Positions 1-11,139 of a stretch of 64,000 bases of DNA are shown in pieces. Within the stretch, counting starts at the first letter, position 1, and every line of letters begins with the position of its first letter. The stretch is from positions 124,001 through 188,000 of the forward strand of contig NZ_JAPSHY010000004.1 in assembly GCF_031179285.1 (NCBI RefSeq), given 5' to 3'. Position numbers and translations under genes: made by a program. The DNA comes from Microbacterium sp. (GTDB lineage: Bacteria > Actinomycetota > Actinomycetes > Actinomycetales > Microbacteriaceae). Below the pieces are notes generated by a model. The model made no database searches. It saw only the letters and a list, made by a program, of their open reading frames with translations, and was not told where the DNA came from.

Positions 1-94
1 TGTCGCCGATGGCACTGCAGCCACTCAGTGCGATCGAGAGGGCGAGGGCCGCGCCTGCCAGGGCCAGCGAGCGTCGCGTGCGCAGCTTCATCAT
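1..94 (-). CDS. Lipoprotein, N-terminal fragment (runs off the window)
   Basis: Only the first 31 codons are present. They encode a classic lipoprotein signal: two Arg and a Lys after the start (MMKLRTRRS), a hydrophobic stretch, then the lipobox LSGC with Cys at residue 26. The start ATG at 94 is preceded by a GAGGGA ribosome binding site. The mature part lies outside the window, so the function (solute-binding protein or other surface lipoprotein) cannot be told. The mature protein should be anchored by lipid on the outer face of the membrane. Confidence 0.8.
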   Translation of the reverse strand, partial: MMKLRTRRSLALAGAALALSIALSGCSAIGD

Positions 95-204
95 GATGTG
101 TTCCCTCGGTGTCTGGTGAGCGGGCGCGAAGACACCTGCCTCAGAACGCTATCCGGCGGGAAGTCTATGCCGCAACTCCGGGGATGCTATGCGTCAGCTG
201 ACAG

Positions 205-771
205 CTATCCCTCGAGGTCGTCGACGCCCGGCATCCAGCTCACGCCGGCGCGACCCCAGCCTCGCTTCTTCGCGATCTTCTGCACCGTCTTCCAGTCGCG
301 GTCCGACAGCCGATCGACGTAGAGGATGCCGTCGAGGTGGTCGAACTCGTGCTGCATGATGCGAGCCCGCCATCCGTCGACCTCGATGCGTACATCGGCG
401 CCATCGAGATCGGTCGCCGTGACGAGCACCCGCTCGGAGCGCCGAAGCGGGAACCGTTCGCCGGGGAAGGAGAGACATCCTTCTGCTTCGAGATCGGGGT
501 CCGGCTCACCCGGTTCGAGGGGCGCCATCCACAGCACCGGGTTGATGAGGACTCCTCGCCACGGCTCGTCATCGTCGTCCACATAGGCGTACGTGTAGAT
601 GCGCAGGGGGACCCCTACCTGCGGGGCCGCGAGGCCCACGCCAGGGGCGGCATCCATGGTTTCGAACATGTCGGCCACCAGCCGACGGATGTCGTCATCG
701 ATCTCTTCAACGACGGCAGCGGGGGAGTGGAGAACGGGGTCGCCCATGATGCGAATCGGAAGTACAGCCAC
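205..771 (-). CDS. def: Peptide deformylase
   Basis: Removes the N-terminal formyl group from nascent proteins in the cytoplasm. All three family motifs are intact: GVGLAAPQVG at residues 44-53, EGCLSFPG at 97-104 with metal ligand Cys99, and QHEFDHLDG at 140-148 with ligands His141 and His145 and catalytic Glu142. At 188 aa it has normal length. The start is GTG at 771. A TAGGGT hexamer (783-778) lies 6 nt before it with no Shine-Dalgarno, so the mRNA is probably leaderless. It is transcribed divergently from the transporter at 815. Confidence 0.96.
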   Translation of the reverse strand: MAVLPIRIMGDPVLHSPAAVVEEIDDDIRRLVADMFETMDAAPGVGLAAPQVGVPLRIYTYAYVDDDDEPWRGVLINPVLWMAPLEPGEPDPDLEAEGCLSFPGERFPLRRSERVLVTATDLDGADVRIEVDGWRARIMQHEFDHLDGILYVDRLSDRDWKTVQKIAKKRGWGRAGVSWMPGVDDLEG

Positions 772-777
772 GCCACA

Positions 778-808
778 ACCCTACTGCGCGCGATCCTCCG
801 GGTAGGGT
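778..808. promoter_or_regulatory. Divergent symmetric -10 elements of def and the DMT transporter
   Basis: The 43-bp gap between the two divergent genes holds TAGGGT facing left (783-778) and TAGGGT facing right (803-808), each 6 nt from a GTG start. Together they form a perfect inverted repeat, ACCCTAC (778-784) and GTAGGGT (802-808), with 17 nt between. This is the TANNNT -10 layout of leaderless actinobacterial genes. It could also be a repressor site; the sequence alone does not separate the two. Confidence 0.5.
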
Positions 809-814
809 CTTACT

Positions 815-1816
815 GTGAGTGTTGGGGTGTGGATGAACACGGCAGGAGACGTCGGCGACCAGCTCGTCGGCGCCTTCCAGAACCCGGGGCTGCTGCTCGG
901 CATTCCACTTGCTCTCGCAGGAGCGGTGTTCATGTCGCTGGGTGCGCAATATCAGCACCGCGGCGTGGAGAAAGTCGAGCGGCTGAGCGGTTCTGATGGG
1001 GCGAGCGGCCTCAGTATGGGCCAGATGCGCAGCCTGCTGACACGGCCGTCGTGGATCGTCGGCACGCTGATGCTCGTCCTCGCCGTGATCTGCCAGCTCG
1101 CCGCGCTCGTCCAGGCGCCGCTGATCGTCGTGCAGCCCCTCGGCGCGATCGCTCTCGTCATCACGACGCTCCTCAACGCCCGCATCTCGGGTCATTCGCC
1201 CACCAGGCAGTCGATCACCGCGATCGCGTGCTGCGTCGGCGGCATCTTCCTCTTCGTCTTCTTCGCGGCGATCTTCGCCACCGAGAAGAAGGTCACCGAC
1301 ACCGGGCTGTTCACGATCCTCGCTGTGCTGCTCGTCGTGATCATCATTCTCGGCGCCTGCTGGCTGATCCTGCGGCACCGCATGCGCGCCCTGTTCTACG
1401 TGATCGGCGCGGGAGTCCTCTACGGATTCGTCGCCACTCTCGCGAAGGTCGTCATCAAGCGGGTGCAGGCCGGCAACTTCGAGTGGATCACCGTGGTGTG
1501 CGTGATCGCCCTCATCGCGGCCGCCGCGGCGGGCGCCTACTTCGTGCAGACCGCCTACAGCTCGGGCCCGCCCGATCTCGTCATCGCGGGTCTCACGGTC
1601 GTCGACCCGCTGATCGCCGTGCTCATCGGCATGGTGGTGCTCGGCGAGGCCGCAGCTGCGCCGCCATGGGTTCTCGTCATCTTCGCCGTCGCGGGCGCCA
1701 TCGCCGTCTGGGGCGTCGTCGGGCTCGCTCGGTTCCACCCCCAGGTGCTCAGCGACAGTCAGGAACTCGGCATCCGTCGTGGCAGCAACCGGGACAGCAC
1801 CGAGAAGGATCAGTAA
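815..1816 (+). CDS. DMT-superfamily (NIPA/EamA-like) membrane transporter
   Basis: A 333-aa integral membrane protein with about nine or ten hydrophobic segments in the drug/metabolite transporter arrangement. It has a conserved-looking GAQYQHRGVEK loop after the first segment and a C-terminal EamA-like half (YSSGPPDLVIAGLTVVDP). Family members export or import small metabolites or, for NIPA-type proteins, Mg2+; the substrate cannot be read from sequence. The GTG start at 815 follows a TAGGGT -10 by 6 nt, suggesting a leaderless mRNA. The 3' end overlaps the convergent pgl gene by 7 nt. Confidence 0.75.
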   Translation: MSVGVWMNTAGDVGDQLVGAFQNPGLLLGIPLALAGAVFMSLGAQYQHRGVEKVERLSGSDGASGLSMGQMRSLLTRPSWIVGTLMLVLAVICQLAALVQAPLIVVQPLGAIALVITTLLNARISGHSPTRQSITAIACCVGGIFLFVFFAAIFATEKKVTDTGLFTILAVLLVVIIILGACWLILRHRMRALFYVIGAGVLYGFVATLAKVVIKRVQAGNFEWITVVCVIALIAAAAAGAYFVQTAYSSGPPDLVIAGLTVVDPLIAVLIGMVVLGEAAAAPPWVLVIFAVAGAIAVWGVVGLARFHPQVLSDSQELGIRRGSNRDSTEKDQ

Positions 1817-2598
1817 GCGGGATCGATGAGGTCCGGGGAGACCTCGGCAGCCGCGGCTTCGTCGACGAAGAACACCGTGCGCTTTCGTCCCTTCGCACCG
1901 GCGGCGGGAACGCTCGCATAGCTGGCGCCGGCGAGGGCGAGTCCGAGAGCGGATGCCTTGTCGGCACCGGTGAGGACGAGCCAGACGCGCTTGGAGTGGT
2001 TCAGCACCGGTCGAGTCAGGCTCACCCGCTCGGGGGGAGGCTTGGGGGAGTCGCGCACCGCGAGGGCTGCGACGTCGGTGACCGCCACCTCAGGCCGATC
2101 GGGGAACAGTGACGCGATGTGACCGTCGGGCCCGACGCCGAGGAAGCAGACAGCGAAGGACGGCCACGGGTGCTGGTCGCCACCGTAGCGGGCGAGCTCG
2201 GCGGCGTACGCCTCTGCCGCCTCGTCCAGCGAGAGCCCGCTGTCGGGGCCAGCGACCTCGTGCACGTTCTCCGCCGGAACCGGGATGTGGTCCAGAAGCG
2301 CCCGACGCGACTGCAGCGAGTTGCGGTCCGGGTCGTCGCGAGGGACATAGCGCTCGTCGCCCCACCAGAAGTGCACGAGCGACCAGTCGATCTCGGCCGA
2401 TCGAGGATCGCGGGCGGTCGCCTGCAGCACGGCCGCCCCCATCGAGCCGCCGGTGAGGGCGATGTGCGCGATGCGGCCGTTGCGCGTACGCGCGCGGAGC
2501 CGGGTGAGGAACCGGTCGGCCACCCGAGCGGCGACGGCCGCCGGAGTGGCTTCGACGACGACCCGCTTCTCTGCGGACGCAGCTTCCATCGAGTTCAC
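1810..2598 (-). CDS. pgl: 6-phosphogluconolactonase
   Basis: Hydrolyses 6-phosphogluconolactone, the second step of the oxidative pentose phosphate pathway. The 262-aa protein shows the Pgl/NagB-like fold signatures: LTGGSMG near residue 50, the WGDERYVP motif, and GVGPDGHIASLFP near residue 175. It is the last gene of the tkt-tal-pgi-zwf-opcA-pgl operon and overlaps opcA by 4 nt (ATGA), which implies translational coupling. This gene order is typical of actinobacteria. Confidence 0.95.
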   Translation of the reverse strand: MNSMEAASAEKRVVVEATPAAVAARVADRFLTRLRARTRNGRIAHIALTGGSMGAAVLQATARDPRSAEIDWSLVHFWWGDERYVPRDDPDRNSLQSRRALLDHIPVPAENVHEVAGPDSGLSLDEAAEAYAAELARYGGDQHPWPSFAVCFLGVGPDGHIASLFPDRPEVAVTDVAALAVRDSPKPPPERVSLTRPVLNHSKRVWLVLTGADKASALGLALAGASYASVPAAGAKGRKRTVFFVDEAAAAEVSPDLIDPAY

Positions 2599-3530
2599 GC
2601 TCCTGTCTCGGGCGGACCCAGCTTCTCCCAGCCCTCGGTTATCACTCGACCGTACAGGACGTCGGGGTCGAGCCGGCGCAGCTCCTCAGCCAGGCACTCG
2701 CGCAGCGTGCGACGAGGCAGGTGGAGGTCGTGGTCGGGCTGCTCGGGCTGCGTGAGCACGGCGACACCGGGGCTCGGACGCTCCAGCAGGATGTCGCCGC
2801 CCGCGCGCGTCAGGCGCACCGACTTGATGCCCTCCTGCCAGTGCTCAGGGTCTTCGTAGGACCAGCGCACCGGCACCTCCAGCGCCATCTGCAGCCACGC
2901 GGCGAGCAGAGCGGTCGACGGCGATGCCGATGCACCTCGCACCTCGACGGCCGTCACCTCGTCGAACGGCGGCTGGTCGAGCACGGCGGCGAGCTGCTCG
3001 CGCCAATGAGTCAGCCGGGTCCATGAGAGGTCGGTGTCGCCCGGCTCGTGCGTGTCGCCGAGGACCGCAAGACGGTCGCGTACGTCATCAGCGGTGGCGG
3101 CATCCGTGATGCGTCGCTGTGCGATCCGGCCGAGCGGAGACCGGGCCGGAGCCGCGGGGGCCTCTTCCGGCCACCACGCCACCACCGGCGCATCCGGCAG
3201 CAGGAGTCCCGTGATCAGAGTCTCCTCGTTGCTGGCGGCATCGCCGAAGGCGCGAAGCACCACGACCTCGCTCGCTCCGGCATCCCCGCCGACACGGATC
3301 TGCGCGTCGAGACGGGACTCGCCGTCGCCGGTGGTGAGCACGATGACGCGCATGGGGTGCTCGCGGGAGGCATCGTTCGCCGCATCGATCGCCGCTTCCG
3401 CGACGCCGTTGCGGGCGGAGATCACGAGCGTGAGGACGCGCCCGAGGGCGACAGCGCCGCCCTCCTCGCGCACCTTCACGAGCTGCTTGGCGACCTGGCT
3501 GACGGTGGTGTCGGGAAGATCGATGATCAC
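2595..3530 (-). CDS. opcA: Glucose-6-phosphate dehydrogenase assembly protein OpcA
   Basis: Actinobacterial and cyanobacterial partner protein needed for full activity of glucose-6-phosphate dehydrogenase. The 311-aa protein starts [18 protein letters not shown] and contains the [10 protein letters not shown] segment usual for this family. It has no recognised catalytic motif, as expected for an allosteric or assembly factor. It sits directly after zwf with a 4-nt ATGA overlap and overlaps pgl in the same way. Confidence 0.94.
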   Translation of the reverse strand: MIIDLPDTTVSQVAKQLVKVREEGGAVALGRVLTLVISARNGVAEAAIDAANDASREHPMRVIVLTTGDGESRLDAQIRVGGDAGASEVVVLRAFGDAASNEETLITGLLLPDAPVVAWWPEEAPAAPARSPLGRIAQRRITDAATADDVRDRLAVLGDTHEPGDTDLSWTRLTHWREQLAAVLDQPPFDEVTAVEVRGASASPSTALLAAWLQMALEVPVRWSYEDPEHWQEGIKSVRLTRAGGDILLERPSPGVAVLTQPEQPDHDLHLPRRTLRECLAEELRRLDPDVLYGRVITEGWEKLGPPETGA

Positions 3531-5077
3531 GGGCGTCTCCAGACTCGTCCGTCGCGCGCCAGCAGGTCATCGGCAGATGCCGGACCCCACGAACCGGGCG
3601 CGTACTGCTCCACCGGACCGCCGACGGCTGCCCAGTACTTCTCCACGGGGTCGAGGATCTTCCAGGAGAGCTCGACCTCCTCATGACGCGGGAACAGCGG
3701 CGGGTCGCCGAGGAGCACATCGAGGATGAGCCGCTCGTACGCCTCGGGGCTCGCCTCGGTGAACGCATGCCCGTATCCGAAGTCCATCGTGACGTCGCGG
3801 ACGTTCGTGCCGTTGCCCGGCACCTTCGAGCCGAAGCGGATCGTCACGCCCTCATCGGGCTGCACCCGGATGACGAGCGCATTCTGGCCGAGTTCGGAGG
3901 CGTTCGACCGGCCGAACAGGTGCTCCGGCGCACGTTTGAAGACAACGGCGACCTCGGTCACGCGTCGGCCCAGGCGCTTGCCGGTTCGCAGGTAGAACGG
4001 CACCCCGGCCCAGCGTCGCGTGTCGATCTCGAGCTTGATCGCGGCATAGGTCTCTGTCGCCGACTCCGGGTTCATCCCGTCTTCGTCCAGGAAACCGGTG
4101 ACCTGCTCGCCGCCCTGCCAGCCGCCGGCGTACTGCCCCCGCGCCGTCGCCAGCGAGAGGTCATCGGGCACGTGGACGGCGGCGAGGACCTTCTCCTTCT
4201 CGGCACGCAGATGCTCGGCGGAAAGGCTGATCGGCTCCTCCATCGCGGTGAGCGCGAGCAGCTGCAGAAGGTGGTTCTGGATGACGTCGCGAGCGGCGCC
4301 GACTCCGTCGTAGTATCCGGCCCGACCGCCCACTCCGATGTCTTCGGCCATGGTGATCTGCACGTGGTCGACGTAGTTGCGGTTCCAGAGGGGCTCGTAC
4401 AGCTCGTTGGCGAAGCGCAGCGCCAGGATGTTCTGGACCGTCTCCTTGCCGAGGTAGTGGTCGATCCGGAAGATCGAGTCCGCCGAGAATGCCACCTCGA
4501 GGGCGTCGTTGAGCTCCCGCGCCGACTCGAGGTCGTGTCCGAACGGCTTCTCGATGACGACACGACGCCAGCACTGGTCGTCATCGTCGTCATCGCCGAC
4601 CAGACCGGAGTCTTTGAGCTGCTTGGCGACGACGGGGAAGTCCTTCGGCGGGATCGACAGGTAGAACGCGTGGTTGCCCATCGTCCCCCGCTCGACGTCC
4701 AGCTGGTCGACGGTCTCGCGAAGCTTGCGGAACGACTCCGGGTTGTCGAACTCACCCGAGACGAAGCGGATGCCCTGCAGCAGCTGCGTCCACGTCTCCT
4801 CGCGGAACGGGGTGCGCGCGTGCTGCTTGACGGCCTCGTACACCACCTGGGCGAAGTCCTGATCCTTCCAGTCGCGACGGGCGAAGCCGACCAGTGCGAA
4901 GCCGGGCGGAAGCAGGCCGCGATTGGCGAGATCGTAGACCGCGGGCATGAGCTTCTTGCGTGACAGGTCACCGGTGACGCCGAAGATCACGAGGGCGCTG
5001 GGCCCCGCGATCCGGTTGAGACGGCGATCATCGGGGTCACGCAGCGGGTTGTGCCCGCGCGAGATGGGAACAGACAT
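3527..5077 (-). CDS. zwf: Glucose-6-phosphate dehydrogenase
   Basis: Oxidises glucose 6-phosphate to 6-phosphogluconolactone and makes NADPH. The NADP-binding motif [13 protein letters not shown] is near residue 34 and the substrate/catalytic motif [11 protein letters not shown] near residue 203. At 516 aa it has the usual length. It lies 24 nt after pgi and overlaps opcA by 4 nt. An acidic DDDDDD run near residue 165 is a surface-loop insertion and not a known motif. Confidence 0.97.
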   Translation of the reverse strand: MSVPISRGHNPLRDPDDRRLNRIAGPSALVIFGVTGDLSRKKLMPAVYDLANRGLLPPGFALVGFARRDWKDQDFAQVVYEAVKQHARTPFREETWTQLLQGIRFVSGEFDNPESFRKLRETVDQLDVERGTMGNHAFYLSIPPKDFPVVAKQLKDSGLVGDDDDDDQCWRRVVIEKPFGHDLESARELNDALEVAFSADSIFRIDHYLGKETVQNILALRFANELYEPLWNRNYVDHVQITMAEDIGVGGRAGYYDGVGAARDVIQNHLLQLLALTAMEEPISLSAEHLRAEKEKVLAAVHVPDDLSLATARGQYAGGWQGGEQVTGFLDEDGMNPESATETYAAIKLEIDTRRWAGVPFYLRTGKRLGRRVTEVAVVFKRAPEHLFGRSNASELGQNALVIRVQPDEGVTIRFGSKVPGNGTNVRDVTMDFGYGHAFTEASPEAYERLILDVLLGDPPLFPRHEEVELSWKILDPVEKYWAAVGGPVEQYAPGSWGPASADDLLARDGRVWRRP

Positions 5078-5101
5078 CGGTGGGGGATTCTCCTGAACGG
5101 A

Positions 5102-6709
5102 TTACTTCTGGGCGGCTTCGAACAGGGCGAGCACGTCAGCCGACGAGTCCGTGATCGTCAGCGAGACGACCGGCCGGCCGTGCTCGGCCAGGACACCGGC
5201 GTCACCGGCGGCCTGCGCCTCGATGAGCTGCCCGAAGGTGAAGGGTCGCTCCGGGATCTCGAGGTCGACGTCGGTGCGTTCCAGGATCTGCAGGAACACG
5301 CCCTGGGCGGGTCCGCCCTTGTGGTACTGCCCGGTGGAGTGAAGGAAGCGCGGCCCCCAACCGAAGGTGGTCGGGCGGCCGGAGTCGGCGGCGACAAGTT
5401 CGCGCAGACCCTGCAGTTGAGGCACATCCAGTCGATTCACATACGCCTGGATGGAGACGTAGCCCTCGGCGGGAAGCTGCGCCCAGAGCGCGTCGAGCAC
5501 GCCCTCGACGGTGCCGGATGAGGCGAGGGCGGGATCGGACACCCGCACCTCGACGCCGTTCTCGGTGAAAGCCGGCGGCGCCTGCTCAGGGCGGGCGTCG
5601 AGAAGGCCGCGCGCGGCGACCTTCGCCGACTCGACGTCGGGCTGATCGAACGGATTGATGCCGAGCAGGATGCCGGCGATCGCCGTGGCGTACTCCCAGA
5701 CGATGAACTGGGCGCCCAGCGTGCCGCTGACGAGGATCTCGCCGGGGTGGCGCTCGTGCAGATGGAACTCGTTCGCGTCGTCCACGATGCGCACGATCTG
5801 CAGGTCGTCGGGGACGGCGTCGAGCTCCGGCGAGACGGGCAGGAGGACGACGGGCAGGATGCCGGTGCCGGCCTTGCCCGTCGACTCGGCGATGAGCTGC
5901 TCGATCCAGTCGGGCAGGCCGTTGATGTGGGTGCCGTCGGTGATGAGCCCCAGCTTGTCGCGCCGCGGGTTCGTCCCTGCGATCGCGGCTGCCAGTCGGA
6001 GTGCCGGATTGTCGGCGGAATCGACGGCCACCTGCAGCAGCGACGACTCGGCCTCATTCAGCAGCTCATCGATGTCGACGCCCGCGAGGCCGCTGGGAAC
6101 GAGGCCGAAGGCGGTGAGCGCGGAGTACCGGCCCCCGACATTCGGGTCGGCGTTGAAGACGCGATAGCCGGCCTCACGCGCGGAGGCGTCGAGAGGCGAG
6201 CCAGGGTCGGTCACGACGACGATGCGCTCGGTGGGGTCGATGCCGAGATCGCGGAAGGCGGCCTCGAACGTACGACGCTGCGAGTCGGTCTCGACCGTCG
6301 AGCCGGACTTCGACGACACCACCAGCACCGTCTCTGACAGGCCTTCGTCGAGCGCCGCGAGCACCTGACCGGGGGCCGTCGAGTCGAGGATGGTGAGCGG
6401 GGCACCGGCGGTCTGCGCGATGACCTCGGGTGCGAGCGATGATCCGCCCATCCCGGCGAGCACGACGCGCGTCACACCCTTGGCTGCGAGCTCGGCCCGC
6501 AGTGCGGAGATCTCGGCGACCAGGGGGCGCGAGATCGACACGGCTTCGACCCAGCCGAGCCGGATCGACGCCTCGGACTCCGCATCCGGACCCCAGAGCG
6601 TCGCGTCGCCTCCGGTGATGCGCGACGCGACGAGGTCACGGACGAGCCCGGGGACGACGTCGTCGATGGCGCGCTTGGCGGCACCGGAGGTGTGGATCGA
6701 GAATGTCAT
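5102..6709 (-). CDS. pgi: Glucose-6-phosphate isomerase
   Basis: Interconverts glucose 6-phosphate and fructose 6-phosphate. The 535-aa protein has sugar-isomerase (SIS) signatures [11 protein letters not shown] near residue 79 and [12 protein letters not shown] near residue 120. It resembles the Pgi half of actinobacterial transaldolase/isomerase proteins more than the classic E. coli form. The open frame continues upstream of the chosen ATG, but that ATG overlaps the tal stop by 4 nt (ATGA), which fixes the start. Its place between tal and zwf links the isomerase reaction to pentose phosphate flux. Confidence 0.93.
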   Translation of the reverse strand: MTFSIHTSGAAKRAIDDVVPGLVRDLVASRITGGDATLWGPDAESEASIRLGWVEAVSISRPLVAEISALRAELAAKGVTRVVLAGMGGSSLAPEVIAQTAGAPLTILDSTAPGQVLAALDEGLSETVLVVSSKSGSTVETDSQRRTFEAAFRDLGIDPTERIVVVTDPGSPLDASAREAGYRVFNADPNVGGRYSALTAFGLVPSGLAGVDIDELLNEAESSLLQVAVDSADNPALRLAAAIAGTNPRRDKLGLITDGTHINGLPDWIEQLIAESTGKAGTGILPVVLLPVSPELDAVPDDLQIVRIVDDANEFHLHERHPGEILVSGTLGAQFIVWEYATAIAGILLGINPFDQPDVESAKVAARGLLDARPEQAPPAFTENGVEVRVSDPALASSGTVEGVLDALWAQLPAEGYVSIQAYVNRLDVPQLQGLRELVAADSGRPTTFGWGPRFLHSTGQYHKGGPAQGVFLQILERTDVDLEIPERPFTFGQLIEAQAAGDAGVLAEHGRPVVSLTITDSSADVLALFEAAQK

Positions 6710-7818
6710 CGCTGAGTCTCCAGAGCCTGGGCGACCTGACCGAGCAGATCGTGCCACGAGTCGATGAACTTCGCCACACCCTCGTCCTCGAGCACCTGGG
6801 TGACGTCGTCGAAATCGACGCCGACCTCCTTGAGGCCCGCGAACACGGCGCGTGCGTCGTCGTAGCCGCCGCGGATGGTGTCTCCTTCGATCTCTGCGTG
6901 ATCGAAGGTCGCCTCGAGAGTCTTCTCCGGCATCGTGTTGACGACGCCCTTCGTCACGAGCTGCGTGACGTACAGGGTGTCCGGGAGGGCGGGGTCCTTC
7001 ACGCCGGTCGACGCCCACAGGGGCCGCTGCAGGTTGGCGCCGAGCTTGAGCAGATCCTGCGCACGCTTCTCACCGAACTTCTGCTCGAACAGCTCGAAGG
7101 CCAGTCGCGCGTTCGCGAGACCCGCCTTGCTCTTGAGCGCGTTCGCGGCATCCGTGCCGATCGCCGAGAGACGCTTGTCGGTCTCGGAGTCGACACGCGA
7201 GACGAAGAACGAGGCGACCGAGTGGATGCTCGACAGCTCGAAGTCGCCGCTGTGTGCGCGCTCCAGACCCGTCAAGTAGGCGTCGATGACGTCGGCGTAG
7301 CGTTCGAGGCTGAAGATCAGCGTCACGTTGACGCTGATGCCGGCCGCGATGGCTTCGGTGATCGCGGGCAGGCCCGCCTTGGTCGCAGGGATCTTCACCA
7401 GCAGGTTGGGGCGGTCGATCTCTTTCCACAGCTGCTTGGCCTGGGCCACCGTGCCGTCGGTGTCGTGCGCGAGGTCGGGCGAGACCTCGATCGAGACACG
7501 TCCGTCCACGTGGCCGGATGCCTCCCACACGGGGCGGAACACGTCCAGCGCTGCGCGGACGTCCTGCGTGGTCGCCGCGAAGACGGCATCCTCGGCGCTC
7601 GCGCCGGAAGCGGCGAGTTCCTTGACCTGCGCGTCGTACGAGGTGTCGTTCGGGTTCGTGATCGCGCCGGCGAAGATCGTCGGGTTGGTCGTGACGCCGG
7701 TGACGTTCCTCGACTCGATCAGCTCGGCGAGGTTGCCGGAGGAGATGCGCGTGCGGGAGAGGTCGTCGAGCCAGATGCTGACGCCGGCGGCGGCGAGCTG
7801 TGCGGTGGGGGTGCTCAT
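6706..7818 (-). CDS. tal: Transaldolase
   Basis: Transfers a dihydroxyacetone unit between sugar phosphates in the non-oxidative pentose phosphate pathway. The 370-aa protein has GVTTNPTIF near residue 36 and [12 protein letters not shown] carrying the Schiff-base lysine near residue 139. Length and sequence fit the actinobacterial long type. The start ATG at 7818 overlaps the tkt stop by 4 nt; the frame is open further upstream but that part lies inside tkt. Confidence 0.96.
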   Translation of the reverse strand: MSTPTAQLAAAGVSIWLDDLSRTRISSGNLAELIESRNVTGVTTNPTIFAGAITNPNDTSYDAQVKELAASGASAEDAVFAATTQDVRAALDVFRPVWEASGHVDGRVSIEVSPDLAHDTDGTVAQAKQLWKEIDRPNLLVKIPATKAGLPAITEAIAAGISVNVTLIFSLERYADVIDAYLTGLERAHSGDFELSSIHSVASFFVSRVDSETDKRLSAIGTDAANALKSKAGLANARLAFELFEQKFGEKRAQDLLKLGANLQRPLWASTGVKDPALPDTLYVTQLVTKGVVNTMPEKTLEATFDHAEIEGDTIRGGYDDARAVFAGLKEVGVDFDDVTQVLEDEGVAKFIDSWHDLLGQVAQALETQR

Positions 7819-9932
7819 GCGTTCTCCTTGGTGCTGTTTGCGGCGATGGTCTCGTGAGCGGCCGCAACGACGGCCTCGGTGGTGATGCCGAACTTCTCGA
7901 ACAGGGTCTTGTAGTCGGCGGAGGCGCCGAAGTGGTCGATGCCGACGGAGCGGCCACGGTCCCCGACGATGCCGCGCCAGCTGAGGACGGAACCTGCCTC
8001 GACGGACACGCGGGCGGTGACCGACGCGGGAAGGACGCTCTCGCGGTAGGCCTCGTCCTGCTCGTCGAACCATTCCAGCGACGGAGCGGACACCACGCGT
8101 GCGTTCACCCCCTCCTCGGCGAGAGCGCTGCGAGCGGCGACCGCCAGCTGCACCTCGGATCCGGTGGCGATGATGATGACATCCGGGGAGCCGTTGGGCG
8201 CCTCGGCCAGGACGTAGGCGCCCTTCACGGCGTGGGCTGCCGCGGCGAACGTCTCGCCGCTGGCCGCATCGTCACCGCGCTCGAACACCGGGATGTTCTG
8301 GCGCGTGAGAGCGATACCGGCGGGGCCGGCCTGGCGGCGGAGGATCTCCAGCCAGGCGACGGAGGTCTCGTTCGCGTCGGCCGGGCGCACGATCGTGAGG
8401 TTCGGGATGGCGCGGAGTGTCGCGAGCTGCTCCACCGGCTGGTGGGTCGGGCCATCCTCGCCGAGCGCGACCGAGTCGTGGGTCCAGACGAAGATGCTCG
8501 GGACGTTCATCAGCGCGGCAAGGCGCACCGCGGGGCGCATGTAGTCGCTGAAGATGAGGAAGGTGCCGCCGAACGCGCGGGTCGGGCCGTGCAGCACGAT
8601 GCCGTTGACGATCGCGCCCATAGCGTGCTCGCGGATGCCGAAGTGGAGGACGCGCCCGTACGGGGCGCCGGACCACTCGTGCGTCGACCACTCCGCGGGG
8701 ATGAAGGACTTCGAGTCCTTGATCGTGGTGAGATTCGACTCGGCGAGGTCGGCGGAACCGCCCCAGAGCTCTGGAAGCGCGGCGGCCAGCGCGTTGATGA
8801 CCTGGCCGGAAGCGGCGCGCGTCGAGACCTCCTTGCCGGACTCGAACACGGGCAGTGCCTGTGAGATGTCGGCGGGGAGCTCGCCCGCTTCGAGGCGATC
8901 GAGCAGAGCCTTGCGCTCGGGGTTCGCCGCGGCCCAGGCGTCGAACGACTCCTGCCACGCGGCGCGTGCCTCGGCGGCGCGGTCGGCCAGGCCGCGGGTG
9001 TGGGCGATCACCTCGTCGGCGACGGCGAAGTTCTGCTCGGGGTCGAACCCGAGCACCTTCTTGGTCGCGGCGAGCTCATCGGCGCCCAGCGCGGAGCCGT
9101 GGATCTTGCCGGAGTTCTGCTTGCCGGGCGAGGGCCAGCCGATGATGGTCTTGAGGATGATGAGCGACGGCCGGTCGGTCTCGGCCTTGGCGGCCTCGAT
9201 CGCCGCATACAGCTCGGCGACATCCTCGACGTACTCGCCGGTCTTCTTCCAGTCGACGACCTGCACCTGCCACCCGTACGCTTCGTACCGCTTGGCGACG
9301 TCCTCGGTGAAGGCGACGTTCGTGTCGTCCTCGATCGAGATCTGGTTCGAGTCGTAGATCGCGATGAGGTTGCCGAGCTGCTGATGGCCGGCGAGCGACG
9401 ATGCCTCGCTGGTGACGCCCTCCTGCAGATCGCCGTCGCCGGCGATGACGTACACGAAGTGATCGAACGGGCTGCTGCCGGCGGCGGCATCCGGATCGAA
9501 CAGGCCGCGCTCGTAGCGTGCGGCGTACGCGAAGCCGACGGCTGAGGCGAGACCCTGGCCGAGCGGGCCCGTGGTGATCTCGACGCCCTTGGTGTGGCCG
9601 TACTCGGGGTGACCCGGGGTGAGGGAGCCCCAGGTGCGCAATGACTTGAGGTCGTCGAGCTCGAGACCGAACCCGCCGAGGTACAGCTGAACGTACTGCG
9701 TCAGCGAGGAGTGACCGACGGAGAGGATGAACCGGTCGCGGCCGAGCCAATCCGTGTCGGAAGGGTCGTGGCGCAGCACCCGCTGGTACAGCAGGTATGC
9801 CGCCGGAGCGAGGCTCATGGCGGTGCCGGGGTGTCCGTTGCCGACCTTCTCCACGGCGTCGGCCGCCAGGATCCGTGCGGTGTCCACCGCGCGCCGATCG
9901 ATCTCATCCCACTGCAATTGCGACACGGTCAT
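7815..9932 (-). CDS. tkt: Transketolase
   Basis: Thiamine-diphosphate enzyme moving two-carbon units between sugar phosphates. The 705-aa protein has the N-terminal [13 protein letters not shown] motif near residue 33, the ThDP motif beginning [13 protein letters not shown] near residue 165, and the pyrimidine-binding [11 protein letters not shown] segment near residue 432. It is the first gene of the six-gene minus-strand operon. The ATG at 9932 is preceded by GGAAAGGG. A candidate -10 TATGCT lies around 10031 on the same strand. Confidence 0.97.
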   Translation of the reverse strand: MTVSQLQWDEIDRRAVDTARILAADAVEKVGNGHPGTAMSLAPAAYLLYQRVLRHDPSDTDWLGRDRFILSVGHSSLTQYVQLYLGGFGLELDDLKSLRTWGSLTPGHPEYGHTKGVEITTGPLGQGLASAVGFAYAARYERGLFDPDAAAGSSPFDHFVYVIAGDGDLQEGVTSEASSLAGHQQLGNLIAIYDSNQISIEDDTNVAFTEDVAKRYEAYGWQVQVVDWKKTGEYVEDVAELYAAIEAAKAETDRPSLIILKTIIGWPSPGKQNSGKIHGSALGADELAATKKVLGFDPEQNFAVADEVIAHTRGLADRAAEARAAWQESFDAWAAANPERKALLDRLEAGELPADISQALPVFESGKEVSTRAASGQVINALAAALPELWGGSADLAESNLTTIKDSKSFIPAEWSTHEWSGAPYGRVLHFGIREHAMGAIVNGIVLHGPTRAFGGTFLIFSDYMRPAVRLAALMNVPSIFVWTHDSVALGEDGPTHQPVEQLATLRAIPNLTIVRPADANETSVAWLEILRRQAGPAGIALTRQNIPVFERGDDAASGETFAAAAHAVKGAYVLAEAPNGSPDVIIIATGSEVQLAVAARSALAEEGVNARVVSAPSLEWFDEQDEAYRESVLPASVTARVSVEAGSVLSWRGIVGDRGRSVGIDHFGASADYKTLFEKFGITTEAVVAAAHETIAANSTKENA

Positions 9933-10066
9933 GCCCTTTCCGACAGTTTCGAGGGCGCCCGTATTCCCTGGCGCATCCGCATCGTCACGGACTGGTGCAC
10001 AGCGCCGGGCGCGCGAGTGGTTTCAGCATAGCGGGGTAGGCAGCACTGCTACGCGGCGTTACAACG

Positions 10067-10094
10067 TTGATGACGCTGTTCGGTGCCATACACT
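10067..10094 (+). promoter_or_regulatory. Probable ctaB promoter
   Basis: TTGATG at 10067-10072 and TACACT at 10089-10094 are separated by 16 bp and resemble -35 and -10 hexamers of the housekeeping sigma factor. The predicted transcription start near 10101 leaves a short leader with a strong GGAGGAGGGG sequence at 10118-10127. The rest of the 225-bp gap toward tkt carries no gene. Confidence 0.5.
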
Positions 10095-10157
10095 TGAGAG
10101 GTTGCTCAGTCACGCGCGGAGGAGGGGATCGAGATCTCGACGACGTCTGATCAGACC

Positions 10158-11048
10158 GTGGTGAAGCAGTCCCGCGGCCGCACCGTCAGGGCCTATATCG
10201 CCCTGACCAAGCCGCGCGTCCTCGAGCTTCTTCTCGTCTCCACCGTGCCGGTGATGTTCCTTGCCCACGGCGGCTTGCCCGACCTCTGGCTCGTGCTGGC
10301 CACGGTCATCGGCGGCTCGATGAGCGCCGGTTCCGCCGCAGCGTTCAACATGTACCTCGATCGCGACATCGACGCTCACATGCACCGTACCGAGAACCGG
10401 CCGCTGGTCACGGGCGAGATCTCGCCACGCAGTGCGCTGATCTTCTCGTGGACGCTGGCAGTGGCATCCACCGTCTGGCTGTGGCTCACCACGAACTGGC
10501 TCGCGGCCACTCTCTCGGCCGTGGCGATCTTCTTCTACGTCGTGATCTACACGATGCTCCTCAAGCGCCGCACCGAGCAGAACATCGTATGGGGCGGAAT
10601 CGCCGGGTGCTTCCCCGTCCTGATCGGCTGGGCGGCGGTCACCGGTTCGCTCGACTGGCCGGCCTTCGTTCTGTTCCTGCTGATCTTCCTGTGGACGCCT
10701 CCGCACTACTGGCCGCTGTCGATGAAGTACCGCGATGACTACGACGACGTCGACGTGCCGATGCTCGGCGTCACCCGCAACGCCTCGCAGGTGGGGCTGC
10801 AGGTCATCCTCTACGCCTGGGCGACCGTCGCGTGTTCGCTGCTGCTGGTTCCCATCGCCGGCATGGGTCTGGTCTACACGGTCTCGGCTCTGGTCTTCGG
10901 CGGCTGGTTCATCTATGAATCCCACCGCCTCTACAACCGCGCGGTGCACGGCACGGAGCCGCGGCCGATGCGGGTCTTCCACGCATCGATCACCTACCTG
11001 ACGCTGATCTTCGTCGCCGTGGCGATCGACCCGCTGCTTCCGTTCTGA
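10158..11048 (+). CDS. ctaB: Heme O synthase (protoheme IX farnesyltransferase)
   Basis: Membrane prenyltransferase that adds a farnesyl group to heme b to make heme O for the cytochrome oxidase. The UbiA-family aspartate motifs are present: [15 protein letters not shown] at residues 64-78 and [12 protein letters not shown] near residue 190. About nine membrane segments are visible. The only conventional start in frame is GTG at 10158, but it has no good ribosome binding site. The strong GGAGGAGGGG lies about 30 nt upstream and is ideally spaced for an ATC codon at 10134 (see findings). Confidence 0.95.
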   Translation: MVKQSRGRTVRAYIALTKPRVLELLLVSTVPVMFLAHGGLPDLWLVLATVIGGSMSAGSAAAFNMYLDRDIDAHMHRTENRPLVTGEISPRSALIFSWTLAVASTVWLWLTTNWLAATLSAVAIFFYVVIYTMLLKRRTEQNIVWGGIAGCFPVLIGWAAVTGSLDWPAFVLFLLIFLWTPPHYWPLSMKYRDDYDDVDVPMLGVTRNASQVGLQVILYAWATVACSLLLVPIAGMGLVYTVSALVFGGWFIYESHRLYNRAVHGTEPRPMRVFHASITYLTLIFVAVAIDPLLPF

Positions 11049-11139
11049 CGACGGCCGGCGGCGCGATCACTCGCCGGTGTCCACGGCGGGGCTGAAGACG
11101 AGCTCGTCGAGGTTGCGGATGCTGTCGTGCCTCGGAGCT

